This document shows positions 51,958 through 61,933 of a stretch of DNA of 64,000 nt, piece after piece (the stretch's first letter is position 1; each line of letters begins with the position of its first letter). A program made the position numbers and the translations under genes. Location: NCBI RefSeq assembly GCF_009720525.1, contig NZ_CP043930.1:1709501-1773500 (forward strand), written 5' to 3'. Below the pieces are notes generated by a model. That model was given only the letters and a program-made list of their open reading frames with translations. It was not told where the DNA came from and made no database searches. This DNA is from Gimesia benthica. Lineage in GTDB: Bacteria; Planctomycetota; Planctomycetia; Planctomycetales; Planctomycetaceae.

Positions 51958-54516
51958 TTATTCAGTTGAATTGGTTATTTCCAGATTCAGGAAACAGCTT
52001 CCATGATAGACCGCCTGGTCTTCCACAACACCGACCGCAGACAGACGTATGAAAGGCTGTTTCCCTAGAGGTGCATCCTCATTGGCAATGATCTGCAGAG
52101 TCCCTTCTTCGGTCTGTCCGACGAACGTCACTCCCCGCACGCGCAGCCCGTCTACCTTGACCGCAGGGGCTTCCACTTCGGTATGAATTTTACTGATGAA
52201 ACCATTAATCCGCCGGGCCGAATATTTCACCTGAATCGTTTCACCGCGGCGGATCTTCCTGGGAGCGTCTGTATCTACGGCAACCACAAACGCAGCTGGT
52301 TTTACCTCGAAACTGACAGGATTGCTGAACAGCATGACAGACGTCTTCTTTTTCGTCTTGGGGTGCGTCACCTCCGTCTCTGCCTGAATCGTCAGCGTGT
52401 GGCGCCCTTCTGGAAAATAAGGTGGCAGGTAAAAACTGAGATAACCCTTATTCACTCCCGCAGGAATCACGGCACTCTGATTTTGAATCATTTGCGGGAG
52501 CCCCACTCCCTGCAGCTTCACCTCCGCCTGATCACTCAGATCCCGCCGATCTACTTGAACCGCCACATCCAGTACAGAGCCGGGAGCATGCCGTAGTTTC
52601 ATCTCACCAAACAGATCGTGCTTACGGGTCAACTGGGGGTTGGCGGTAATCTTAACCGGCGCCGTATCGGTAACAGCCAGGGGAATGCGTGTCGTCAGTC
52701 GACTAGTGGCGTTCGGTAAATCCGTTCTGACCAGAGTTCCGCCGCTGATTCTTCCGCCCGCGCCCTGCGCAGAACTGACTTTCAGCTGCAGATTTTCAAC
52801 AAAAGCAGGTGCAGATTCGGAAGCACTGAAGGTCAGCAGTGCCCGCTCTGTATGGGGCCCCAGCCAGACATCGGGACACTCAATTCCCGGGGGAAGATTA
52901 ACAGCACTTACTCGTATGGAATCTGTCATCCCCCGTTTTCTGATGGCATACACATCCAGTAAAGCGCGGCCTCCTCGCTCAATATTGAGAGAAGCCTGCT
53001 TTTGATGGTGTGGGACGACCGCCAGGTGGAACTCCGGCTCCTGTCGTCGGAGACTGAAGCGGTACACACGACGCGGGTCATCATCCAACCCGCCGCGCAG
53101 ATTCCGGACCATGATCAGATAGCGTCCATCCTCCGGCACCACCCATTTACCAACAGGATCGAGATGACTCAGAGAAAACTGCCTGCTCCCGCTGTTACTG
53201 ATGTGATCCGTAAATCGTGCCAGGACCTTCTGCCCCGCTCCATCCAGCAGGCTGATATCAAGATCCACGGGAGAATTGATCCGCTGTCCCCAGGCCTCAA
53301 ACCAGAGTACTTCCCCCCGCCGGGCCTGGAAGGCATACCAGTCCTGTTCGTCACCGGCTATCAACTGACCGCTGACTTCTGTGGGATAAACAAGCTGTTG
53401 AGCCGTTTGTGCAGTCTGATGCGTTTCCTGCTCCAGCACGACCGGTAAATCAGTCAGACTGATTAATTGCGGTGCGTGCCCCTCTTCTAACTGAAACGCA
53501 AAGCTTTCCAGATCGGTCTGCTCGCTCTCTCTGCGCAAAGGAACATGAATGGAATCTCTGTCTGCCGGAGCTCTGATCGTCAAATCCAGCCGCTCGAGAG
53601 CATTTTCCCCGTTAGGGCTGCTCTGAGTGAACTGCGGCTGATCACTACTGCTTGCCACTCCCAGCTTGAGTGACCGCCGTACTGCTTCCACAGCTGCGTC
53701 CTGTGCGAGTTGCTGCTCAGATCTGTTTTTCAGTGGGTTCAGGTTCCAGCCGTAGATTGAAACTTGAGCGGTCTCCCCATATTGCACGACTGCGGGCATA
53801 GTAAACAGCATCCGGGGCCCGGTATCGATATCCAGTCGATAAAAATGATTTGGGCTGCCGGAATAAATCAGATCAAAGACTTTGACTGCATAACTGTCGT
53901 CCGCAGGGACTCGAAACGAAATCAGCGGATCATTGCCAAAGAACCCACGGTTGACCGCCAGGCGTCGTCCCTGGGAATCAAAGACTTCCAGAATGGGACG
54001 CAGGCTCGAATCGATTCGTTCTGCGCGACACTCAAGCACAACCCGTTGCCCCTGACTGGCCTGAAATCGATAAACATCCACGTCCCCTTTTTGGCTGACA
54101 CAGCCATTGATCGAGACATCCAGTGAAACAGCCTGTGCTGATTTCAGCTTTTCATTCGGTTCCGTTTCGAGTACTTCAGACCGATTCCCCACAATAAAAG
54201 CCCGGGGAGAACTTAAACCGTTGCGACAGAGAACACGCAGATCATAGGTGCCAACCGGGACACTGGCAGGGATCGAAACCCGAAACTGATCCTTACTGAT
54301 TTTCTCAGCAGAGATATCCGGATAACTGCAAATCAGACGGGAAACCTCATCCAGCCCGGTACCAGCGACCTTGAGCTCCAGTTCGCTCCCCTGTTGCCCT
54401 CCGCAAGGAAAGACGGAATCCAGAATGGGAGGAGTGGCCGCGGTCAAAGCAGATGATGCGAGCACCTGAATCAGCAATATGAGCGCAAACAGACTGACTC
54501 GACCCGGTCGTTTCAC
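51958..54516 (-). CDS. Secreted PPC-domain protein
   Basis: 852 residues. Signal peptide MKRPGRVSLFALILLIQVLA then SSALTAA. An IPT-like N-terminal domain (about 30-110), then PPC (bacterial pre-peptidase C-terminal) domains: ETEPNEKLKSAQAV and GDVDVYRFQASQGQRVVLEC (about 120-220) and a second copy with QLIAGDEQDWYAFQARRGEV. Further beta-sandwich domains include KKTSVMLFSNPVSFEVKPAA. No protease active site, so a binding or structural protein. The DUF1549/1553 gene starts 17 bases after it, so the three genes 51958, 49661 and 48278 form an operon in that order. Confidence 0.8.
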   Translation of the reverse strand: MKRPGRVSLFALILLIQVLASSALTAATPPILDSVFPCGGQQGSELELKVAGTGLDEVSRLICSYPDISAEKISKDQFRVSIPASVPVGTYDLRVLCRNGLSSPRAFIVGNRSEVLETEPNEKLKSAQAVSLDVSINGCVSQKGDVDVYRFQASQGQRVVLECRAERIDSSLRPILEVFDSQGRRLAVNRGFFGNDPLISFRVPADDSYAVKVFDLIYSGSPNHFYRLDIDTGPRMLFTMPAVVQYGETAQVSIYGWNLNPLKNRSEQQLAQDAAVEAVRRSLKLGVASSSDQPQFTQSSPNGENALERLDLTIRAPADRDSIHVPLRRESEQTDLESFAFQLEEGHAPQLISLTDLPVVLEQETHQTAQTAQQLVYPTEVSGQLIAGDEQDWYAFQARRGEVLWFEAWGQRINSPVDLDISLLDGAGQKVLARFTDHISNSGSRQFSLSHLDPVGKWVVPEDGRYLIMVRNLRGGLDDDPRRVYRFSLRRQEPEFHLAVVPHHQKQASLNIERGGRALLDVYAIRKRGMTDSIRVSAVNLPPGIECPDVWLGPHTERALLTFSASESAPAFVENLQLKVSSAQGAGGRISGGTLVRTDLPNATSRLTTRIPLAVTDTAPVKITANPQLTRKHDLFGEMKLRHAPGSVLDVAVQVDRRDLSDQAEVKLQGVGLPQMIQNQSAVIPAGVNKGYLSFYLPPYFPEGRHTLTIQAETEVTHPKTKKKTSVMLFSNPVSFEVKPAAFVVAVDTDAPRKIRRGETIQVKYSARRINGFISKIHTEVEAPAVKVDGLRVRGVTFVGQTEEGTLQIIANEDAPLGKQPFIRLSAVGVVEDQAVYHGSCFLNLEITNSTE

Positions 54517-54908
54517 GATATGCTCTTCCCTTAGATTTCTGAAGCATCTTTACATATCCGCCGCTGAGATATGAAAGTATTGGTTTCAGCCTAACTGGCG
54601 CGAGTATTTCTATCTCTGGAACAAACATTCCATAAACGTTAGTTTATGCGACAGTGCCGTGCTTAGTCAAGGTGGTGATCCAGTTCAAGCGGGTCATTGT
54701 CGAACAATGCCGTTTCAAATGTTCAACCAGAGATGGCATACTCACCATGATTGAGAGCCCCATTTATTTCACTCCTCCGTTTACCACTAATACGGTTGCA
54801 TTGCAGTGATGGGGTGAGCACAATAAATAGAAACCTGCCTCCGCCTGACTGTTTTCTTTCCATCCTGAAAAGCCGGGCAATCTCATTATTCGAACTGGAG
54901 TCCTCATC
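54517..54908. other. Divergent promoter region
   Basis: About 390 bases between the PPC-domain gene (minus) and the phosphodiesterase gene (plus). No supported ORF. Presumably holds both promoters; no clear operator seen. Confidence 0.4.
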
Positions 54909-56285
54909 ATGCGCGTGATGCTTTTAGCTTTCATTCTGACTGGCACGATACTGTCTTATCTGCCACAAACCTGCGCTGCGGCAGAACCGCATTCGGATCG
55001 CTGTGTGGTCCTGGTCAGTGTGGATGGCCTGGCAAATTTTTACCTGGACGATCCCAAAGCAGACATGCCGACTTTACGCAAGCTCGCCCGAGATGGAGCT
55101 CGTGCTCAGGGTATGGTCTGCTCCTTTCCCACTGTCACCTGGCCTAACCATACGACCCTGGTCACTGGTACAACACCAGCGAAACACGGTGTCATCGGCA
55201 ACAATTACCTCGATCGGAAGAGTGCCACTCCCGTCCCCTTCATTCCAGACCCACTGTTCGATAAAGATCAGATCGTCAAAGTTCCTACCATCTACGACGT
55301 CGCCCACCGGGCTGGTCTGGTCACCGCCGGCATCATCTGGCCAGCGTCCCGAAATGCCCGGACGCTGGACTGGACCGTACCCGACATGTTTGGCAAAGAA
55401 GCCTGGCCCAGGTACGGCACCCAGATCTGGCTGGAAGAACTGCGTCAAGACGGTCTCCCCGTTGACGAACATGGTGCCTGGACTGGTGAAAGCGGCGGAG
55501 GTGTCAAACGCGACTGGCTCTATACCCGGATGGCCCGCCATCTGTTCCAGAAACATCCGCCTAACCTGCTGGTCATTCACCTGGTTGAAGTCGACCACGT
55601 GGAGCACAAACATGGCCCCCGCAGTACCGAAGCTTACTGGTCCGTGAGCTACGCCGATGATCGCCTGCGTGATATTGTCGAAGCCATCAAACTTTCCCCA
55701 CACGCAGATAAAACCACACTTGTTGTGGCCAGTGATCACGGGTTCTTCCCGATCTCGAAAGACATTCGCCCGAATGTACTCCTCAAACAGGAAGGTCTGA
55801 TTACTAAAGATAAAAAGCAGGCGTACTGTCTGTCTCAGGGCGGCGGCTGTATGGTCTATGTTCTGGATGACAAGCATCGTGAAGAAACTATCGAGAAACT
55901 GAGCAAGAAACTGGCTCAGCTGGAAGGGATCCAGGCTGTACTGGGTAAAGAGGAGTATACAAAACTGGGTCAGCCGACTCCCGCTGAAGACCCGCACGCG
56001 CCCGATCTGTGGCTGGCGGCAAAGTCCGGTTACTCATTCACCAATAGCGATTCCGGCGATGAAACCGTCGTTCCGCGGAAAACACCTGGCGGAACTCATG
56101 GCTACCTCCCGGACCAGCCAGACATGCTGGCCACACTGGTGATCTCAGGTTATGGCATTAAACCCGGAACCAAGTTGGGCAAAATTCAGAGTCTGGATGT
56201 CGCCCCTACAATGGCTCGCCTGTTGGGTGTCGAACTGCCTACGGCTCAGGGAAAGCCATTGATGCCGGCCCTGCTGGACGATTGA
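54909..56285 (+). CDS. Exported nucleotide pyrophosphatase/phosphodiesterase (NPP, alkaline-phosphatase superfamily)
   Basis: 458 residues, GGAG 8 bases before ATG. Signal peptide MRVMLLAFILTGTILSYLPQ ending TCAAA. Metal and catalytic residues: LVSVDGL (D39), FPTVTWPNHTTLVTG with nucleophile T77, KHGVIGNN, VEVDHVEHKHGP (D and H ligands) and VASDHGF (D-H). Then GGTHGYLPDQP, C-terminal metal-binding His block. Hydrolyses phosphodiester bonds of nucleotides or related esters in the periplasm. The short-chain dehydrogenase gene follows 66 bases downstream. Confidence 0.9.
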   Translation: MRVMLLAFILTGTILSYLPQTCAAAEPHSDRCVVLVSVDGLANFYLDDPKADMPTLRKLARDGARAQGMVCSFPTVTWPNHTTLVTGTTPAKHGVIGNNYLDRKSATPVPFIPDPLFDKDQIVKVPTIYDVAHRAGLVTAGIIWPASRNARTLDWTVPDMFGKEAWPRYGTQIWLEELRQDGLPVDEHGAWTGESGGGVKRDWLYTRMARHLFQKHPPNLLVIHLVEVDHVEHKHGPRSTEAYWSVSYADDRLRDIVEAIKLSPHADKTTLVVASDHGFFPISKDIRPNVLLKQEGLITKDKKQAYCLSQGGGCMVYVLDDKHREETIEKLSKKLAQLEGIQAVLGKEEYTKLGQPTPAEDPHAPDLWLAAKSGYSFTNSDSGDETVVPRKTPGGTHGYLPDQPDMLATLVISGYGIKPGTKLGKIQSLDVAPTMARLLGVELPTAQGKPLMPALLDD

Positions 56286-56351
56286 GATTCCCGCGCAATC
56301 ATTCAGGGCTCCTTCTATCCTCAAAAAAAGTCAATCATTCCAGAGGTAACC

Positions 56352-57125
56352 ATGTCAGCGTCCACCACCCACCCGCAAAGATTTGAGAATCGTATCGCCC
56401 TGGTAACAGGCGGCTCACGGGGAATCGGGCGGGCCTGCTGCCTGCGTCTGGCGGAAGAAGGAGCCCGCGTTGCCATTAACTATCGTCAGGGAAAGGAAGA
56501 CGCTGAAGAGACGCTGCAGCAGATCCGGACCGTTGGAGGGACCGGCATACTCGTGCAGGCCGACGTCTCTTCGAGCGAACAGGTCGATAAAATGGTCAGC
56601 GAGATCGAAGCCGAATGGGGGCAGGTGGAACTGCTGGTCAATAATTCGGGCATCTTCAGTTATGAGCCGCATACCGAGTTAACCGAAGAGGCATGGCGGC
56701 AGATGCTGGAAGTGAACCTGACAGGGACTTTTCTGGTAACCTGGCGTGTCAGGGAGGGCATGCTGCAGCGAAAATTTGGACGGATCGTCAACATGAGTTC
56801 CCTCTCCGGCCTGATGCCACGCCCCATGTCGATCGCGTATGCAGTCAGTAAGGCTGGCGTCGTCTCCTTCACCCAGAGTACTGCCGTCGCCTGGGCAGGC
56901 GAAAACATTCGCGTTAATGCCATCGCCCCGGGACTGATTGATACCGAAATTCTCTCAGGCGTCAATCAGGATGATCTCGACAAAATCATTCAGGCCACCC
57001 CTATCCCACGCATGGGTAAGGCCTCGGAGGTCGCCTCCATGGTCTCTTTTCTGCTCTCTGAAGAAAGCAGCTTCACCACCGGCCAGACCGTTGTCATCAG
57101 CGGCGGACGCTGCATGCTACCCTGA
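56352..57125 (+). CDS. Short-chain dehydrogenase/reductase (FabG-like)
   Basis: 257 residues, AGGT site before ATG. Rossmann NAD(P) motif TGGSRGIG (19-26), NNSG (97-100), catalytic S150, Y163, K167 in MSSLSGLMPRPMSIAYAVSK, and APGLIDTEIL. Length and motifs fit a classical SDR of the 3-oxoacyl-ACP reductase type, though the exact substrate cannot be told. It is probably cytoplasmic. It converges with the DUF1501 gene at 57161. Confidence 0.9.
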   Translation: MSASTTHPQRFENRIALVTGGSRGIGRACCLRLAEEGARVAINYRQGKEDAEETLQQIRTVGGTGILVQADVSSSEQVDKMVSEIEAEWGQVELLVNNSGIFSYEPHTELTEEAWRQMLEVNLTGTFLVTWRVREGMLQRKFGRIVNMSSLSGLMPRPMSIAYAVSKAGVVSFTQSTAVAWAGENIRVNAIAPGLIDTEILSGVNQDDLDKIIQATPIPRMGKASEVASMVSFLLSEESSFTTGQTVVISGGRCMLP

Positions 57126-57160
57126 CCCCTTCCTGAGACTGTTGTGGAAAGATTACTGAC

Positions 57161-58567
57161 TCAGGCAATGATGTCTTTGATCACATGCGCCTCTTCCACA
57201 CCGGTCAGACGGAAATCGAGTCCCTGAAACCGGTAACTGAACCGCCGGTGGTCGATGCCGAACAGGTGGAGTAAGGTCGCATGAAAATCCCGGACATGCA
57301 CGGGATTTTCAGCCGCCGCGTATCCGAATTCATCCGTGGTACCATAGCTCTTACCCCCCTGAATCGCTCCCCCACCCAGTACCAGAGAAAACCCCTTGAT
57401 GTGGTGATCTCGGCCGGATCCCTGGGCCATCGGTGTCCTGCCGAATTCACCGCCCCAGACAATCAAAGTGTCATCATAAAGTCCGCGTTGTTTCAGATCG
57501 CGAATCAGAGCCGCGGTCGCCTGGTCGACTTCTTTCGCTGTAATCTCAATCGAACGTTTGATCCCGCCATGGTGATCCCACGCACGGTGATATAACTGCA
57601 CGAAACGCACGCCACGTTCGAGCAGTCGCCGTGCGAGCAGACAGTTGGAAGCATAAGTTCCATCGCCCCCCTCAGTCCCGTAGGCTGTTAACGTCTCTTT
57701 AGTTTCACTCCCCAGATCCATCAGCCCCGGCACACTGGTCTGCATCCGAAATGCCATTTCGTACTGCCCGATCCGGGTAGCGATTTCAGAATCATGTACC
57801 AGGTCATCAAAGCTGTGATTCAACTGGTTGACCGTCTGCACGAGTCGCTTCTGTTGCTGCATCGACACGCCATCAGGTCGGTTCAGATAGAGTACCGGTG
57901 CCCCCGTCGACTGAAACTGAACTCCCTGGAAGCGAGAGGGTAGAAACCCGCTGTGCCATTGCCGGGCGGCAATCGGCTGTGCCTGTCCCCCTTTCCCGAC
58001 ACTGGTCAGTACAACATAGCCGGGCAGGTCGTCACATTCCTGCCCCAGCCCATACAAGAGCCACGACCCCATACTGGGGCGTCCTGCCTGCGAGGAACCG
58101 GTGTTGAATAGCGTATGGGCGGGGTCATGGTTAATCTGGTCCGTATACATCGACCGGATAATACACAGGTCGTCCGCCACTGATCCAATCTGGGGGAACT
58201 GACTACAAACCCGCTGGCCACTTTCGCCAAAACTTTTAAATTCGAATTGCGGAGCAAAGCATTTGAGTTCGCGCCCCTGCAACTGAGCAACCTGCTGCCC
58301 CTTCGTCAGAGATTCCGGCATCGGTTTACCGTGCATCTCGCGTAACGTCGGCTTGTCGTCAAATGTTTCGAGATGAGACGGTCCTCCGGCCATACAGAGA
58401 TGAATAACCCGTTTGATCCGCGGTGTGAAATGTGGTTTCCCGATCACTCCTTCCCCCAGATCACTGGCCTGGGCATCCCGTGATAACAACGACAGTAAAG
58501 CTGCCGGCCCGATTCCGAGCGCAGACTGACGCAGAAAACTCCGTCGCGTAACATTCAGATTTGACAT
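57161..58567 (-). CDS. DUF1501 TAT-exported protein
   Basis: 468 residues. TAT signal TRRSFLRQSALGIGPAALLS (8-27). DUF1501 blocks: VIHLCMAGGPSHLETFDDKP, ICSMYT-like IIRSMYTDQINHDPAHTLFN, WLLYGLGQECDDLPGYVVLT, LARRLLERGVRFVQLYHRAW, WGGEFGRTPM, GRDHHIKGFSLVLGGGAIQG, and the C-terminal HVRDFHATLLHLFGIDHRRF. The GEFGRTP and GRDHH motifs are metal-site-like residues. It starts 15 bases after the DUF1549/1553 gene, forming a pair in one transcript. Confidence 0.9.
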   Translation of the reverse strand: MSNLNVTRRSFLRQSALGIGPAALLSLLSRDAQASDLGEGVIGKPHFTPRIKRVIHLCMAGGPSHLETFDDKPTLREMHGKPMPESLTKGQQVAQLQGRELKCFAPQFEFKSFGESGQRVCSQFPQIGSVADDLCIIRSMYTDQINHDPAHTLFNTGSSQAGRPSMGSWLLYGLGQECDDLPGYVVLTSVGKGGQAQPIAARQWHSGFLPSRFQGVQFQSTGAPVLYLNRPDGVSMQQQKRLVQTVNQLNHSFDDLVHDSEIATRIGQYEMAFRMQTSVPGLMDLGSETKETLTAYGTEGGDGTYASNCLLARRLLERGVRFVQLYHRAWDHHGGIKRSIEITAKEVDQATAALIRDLKQRGLYDDTLIVWGGEFGRTPMAQGSGRDHHIKGFSLVLGGGAIQGGKSYGTTDEFGYAAAENPVHVRDFHATLLHLFGIDHRRFSYRFQGLDFRLTGVEEAHVIKDIIA

Positions 58568-58582
58568 GGAGAATTCCTCAGT

Positions 58583-61500
58583 TTAATAACGTGTGATCAT
58601 TTCATGCAGGTTCAAAACAGCGCGCGACACACTCGTCCAGGCAGCCAGTTCCGCCTGATCGATTTTCTCAGGGGGCGGATTTAAACCGACAGACAGAATC
58701 TCTGCTGCCGCTTTCGGGGACTGACGATATGCCTGCAGATCTTCCTGATACAGGGTCTTCAGCAGCTTGATTTCGTCCTGCCGTGGTTCCCGCGTCAACG
58801 CCTGTTGCATCAGCCACTTCAACTGTGCGTCGAACTGTTTCTCCGGGTGTTCCTGAATCACGCGCGTCGCCAGTACCCGGGCCGCTTCCACAAAAGTCGG
58901 ATCATTTAATAACACCAGGGACTGCAGAGGCGTATTGGATCGGGAACGCTGCGCCGTACATTCTTCACGAGCCGGCGCATCGAAAGCGAGCAGACTGGGA
59001 TGCAGAAACGTACGTTGCCAGTGCGTATATAAACCCCGGCGATATTGCTGTTCTCCCTTGTCCGCCTGATAGGTCCGCTTGGGAAAATTCAATTGTGCCC
59101 AGTATCCGGCTGGCTGATAAGGTTTGGCACTTTCACCTCCGATTTGCAGATTCAGCAGTCCACTGACCTGCAGGGCATTATCGCGAATCATTTCTGCTTC
59201 CAGCCGCCAGCGCGACTGACGTGCATACATGCGATTATACGGATCACGCTCTCGTAATGCGGCTGTCCAGGCAGAAGACTGACGATAGGTATGCGAGGTC
59301 ACCATCAGTCGCACCATGTGCTTGACATCCCAGCCGCTGTCAATAAATTCACAGGCAAGCCAGTCGAGCAGTTCAGGATGGGTCGGCATCTCTCCCTGTG
59401 AACCCAGATCATCAACCGTACGCGCCAGTCCCTGTCCGAACAGGAGCATCCACAGTCGATTCACAAACGTGCGCGCTACCAGCGGATTCTTGCGCGATGT
59501 CATCCAACGTGCCAGATCCAGACGGGTCGCCCGCTGCTTCTCCGGCAAATCAAGCTGTGACAAAAAGTGAGGCACACCGGGATTCACAATTTCTCCGGAA
59601 TCATCCATCCAGTTCCCGCGTGGCAGGACCCGCATGGTACGAGGCGTTGTGGCTGTTGTCGCCAGTGTCGTGACGATCTGATTCTTCAACTGCGTCTGCT
59701 GCTGCCTTAGTCGAGCCAGTTGTTCACGGCTCTCTTTTAACAGTGGCGTTGATTCTCGAAACGCAGTATCCAGTTGTTTTTGCTGGTCGACAGAACGCGA
59801 TTCAGGTTTGACTTTCAGTACTTTCTGGATCTCATCAGACAATGCGAATCCTGATTGAATCACACTCGGATCAGAGGAAATAAACAATCGAAACCGCCCC
59901 AGGTTATGCCCGTTCCCATGTCGTTGAATAATGCGAATCTGACAGGAAGGAGTCCCTTCTCCGGGTTGTTTCTCGCTGGAATCGGTAACCTTCCCTGACA
60001 GCAGCAGGTGATTACGTTTTCCAATTTGCGGTAGAATCGCCCAGCCGGTTCCGGATTCCTCAGCGACATTCTGAGGAGTGTGCCCATTTTGTGAATGAGC
60101 AGCGACGGCTTTCTCCCATTTGACTTTCTGCTTCCTCACCATCAACTGCACTGCGTTGACCACCAGGTTTCCATTCCCAGCACGTCCCGGCCCCTTGCGA
60201 GGAAGCGAAGGATCAGGCAACAGCTCCAGTTTCAGCGCCACGGGGCCTGTGACAGGAACCAGGCTGTCGTTGATTTCCAGCACATATTCATCCTGATCCG
60301 GATTCTTGCCACTGGCCAGAATCGAGCCATCTTCGAGCACTTTTAGTTTCGCCCCACCTGTTGAGCTTACTTCCTGAGGATTGAGCAGTGTCCAGCGATC
60401 AAAATCGGCCTGGACCTGTTGTCCCCACTCCTGTCGGGCGGCGGTTAATTCGGGGGTTTCCCGATTATAATTCTGTTCTGTCTGTTTGATTGCAGCCTCT
60501 AACTCTTTTGAGAGGCGAGCCTGTTCCTCAGTCGGTACCGGCAATTGTTCGATGTGTCGAGCACCACGGACAATCCCCTGCTCTTTAATGTCCGCAAAAA
60601 AAGCAGCGAAGCGATAAAAGTCTTTCGTCGTAAAAGGGTCAAATTTGTGATCGTGGCATTCCGCACACCCGACCGTAGAACCGAGCCAGACGGAGCCCGT
60701 CGTACGGACGCGATCGGCAGAATATTTCGCCAGGTATTCCTTAGGTTGCACTCCCCCTTCTCCAGAAGCGCGATTCAACCGGTTATACGTCGAAGCCACC
60801 TTCTGCCAGAGGTCAGCTTCAGGCAGCAGATCCCCTGCCAGTTGCTCAATCGTAAACTGATCGAAGGGTTTATTACTGTTGAATGCGTTGATGACATAAT
60901 CCCGATACGGGGACACGCTTCTAACCTGATCGCCGTGGTAACCCAGCGTATCTGCATAACGGACCAGATCCAGCCAGTAGAGTGCCAGTCGCTCACCATA
61001 ATGGGGAGAATCCAGATATTCATTCACCAGTTTTTCGTACGCTACGTCTCCTGGATGCGCAGGATAGGCTGCTACCACCAACGGATCGGGAGGCAGTCCG
61101 GTCAGATCAAAAGAGAGGCGGCGGACCAGTGTTCTCGGCTCCGCCTCAGGTGAAGGAGCAAACCCATTGTCTTTGAGTTGTTGCTGGATGAAAGCGTCAA
61201 TCGGATGCAGATTCTGCTTCTCTTTCAGCTCAGGCACTGCAGGCTTTACCAGGGGTGTCAGGGACCAGTGCCGCTGGTAGGCTGCCCCCTGATTGATCCA
61301 CTTCCGCAGCAGTTCAATTTCAGCCTTGCTCAAAGGCTTGCCATGCTCAGCCGGGGGCATCAACAGACTTTCATCGCTGGCAGTGATACGGTGGATCAGT
61401 TCACTCTCATCGGCCTTACCAGCGACAATCGCCCGCGTTCCTCCCAGGTCACGCAGTGCAGAATCACGATCATCCAGACGCAGATCGGCTTCCCGTGTTT

Positions 61501-61639
61501 TCTCATCCGGGCCATGGCAGGCAAAGCACTTGTCCGAAAGAATCGGTCTGATATCCCGATTGAACTGGATCGGGGTCTCACCCCAGACGGGCCTGATAAT
61601 CAGGCAGAAACAGAAAACAGACGCGAGCCCGAGTCTCAT
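58583..61639 (-). CDS. PSCyt1/DUF1549/DUF1553 cytochrome-domain protein
   Basis: 1,018 residues, signal peptide MRLGLASVFCFCLIIRPVWG. PSCyt1 domain with a CxxCH haem motif (SDKCFACHGPDEKTREADLR, about 35-54) and LLMPPAEHGKPLSKAEIELL, then DUF1549 (LVRRLSFDLTGLPPDPLV, YWLDLVRYADTLGYHGDQ, STVGCAECHDHKFDPFTTKD) and DUF1553 (NPLVARTFVNRLWMLLFGQG, SGWDVKHMVRLMVTSHTYRQ, RSRSNTPLQSLVLLNDPTFV). Function unknown but universal in planctomycetes; likely an extracytoplasmic haem protein. Paired with the DUF1501 gene downstream. Confidence 0.9.
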   Translation of the reverse strand: MRLGLASVFCFCLIIRPVWGETPIQFNRDIRPILSDKCFACHGPDEKTREADLRLDDRDSALRDLGGTRAIVAGKADESELIHRITASDESLLMPPAEHGKPLSKAEIELLRKWINQGAAYQRHWSLTPLVKPAVPELKEKQNLHPIDAFIQQQLKDNGFAPSPEAEPRTLVRRLSFDLTGLPPDPLVVAAYPAHPGDVAYEKLVNEYLDSPHYGERLALYWLDLVRYADTLGYHGDQVRSVSPYRDYVINAFNSNKPFDQFTIEQLAGDLLPEADLWQKVASTYNRLNRASGEGGVQPKEYLAKYSADRVRTTGSVWLGSTVGCAECHDHKFDPFTTKDFYRFAAFFADIKEQGIVRGARHIEQLPVPTEEQARLSKELEAAIKQTEQNYNRETPELTAARQEWGQQVQADFDRWTLLNPQEVSSTGGAKLKVLEDGSILASGKNPDQDEYVLEINDSLVPVTGPVALKLELLPDPSLPRKGPGRAGNGNLVVNAVQLMVRKQKVKWEKAVAAHSQNGHTPQNVAEESGTGWAILPQIGKRNHLLLSGKVTDSSEKQPGEGTPSCQIRIIQRHGNGHNLGRFRLFISSDPSVIQSGFALSDEIQKVLKVKPESRSVDQQKQLDTAFRESTPLLKESREQLARLRQQQTQLKNQIVTTLATTATTPRTMRVLPRGNWMDDSGEIVNPGVPHFLSQLDLPEKQRATRLDLARWMTSRKNPLVARTFVNRLWMLLFGQGLARTVDDLGSQGEMPTHPELLDWLACEFIDSGWDVKHMVRLMVTSHTYRQSSAWTAALRERDPYNRMYARQSRWRLEAEMIRDNALQVSGLLNLQIGGESAKPYQPAGYWAQLNFPKRTYQADKGEQQYRRGLYTHWQRTFLHPSLLAFDAPAREECTAQRSRSNTPLQSLVLLNDPTFVEAARVLATRVIQEHPEKQFDAQLKWLMQQALTREPRQDEIKLLKTLYQEDLQAYRQSPKAAAEILSVGLNPPPEKIDQAELAAWTSVSRAVLNLHEMITRY

Positions 61640-61933
61640 TGATTACCTCTCCCACACAGGACGAACACCCTGGGCTGCTCTCTCAGCTGTAACTCGTGTT
61701 TGAGGATTCTGAGCTCATTCATTCCGGCTGAAATCAGTGCGGCGTGAGTCTGCAGAAGTTACAGCTGACTATAGGAATTCAGGCAGGGATGCTGATCTGG
61801 ACATTAGTAAAACAAACGAAACAGCATTAAACCTATAGTGTAGGTTGTGCTCAGACCACCTGCAAGCAGATCTCGTCAATCTGGCGACGTATACTCTCCC
61901 GGGAAGCAAGCGTAACCAGGAACGGGGCTCGTC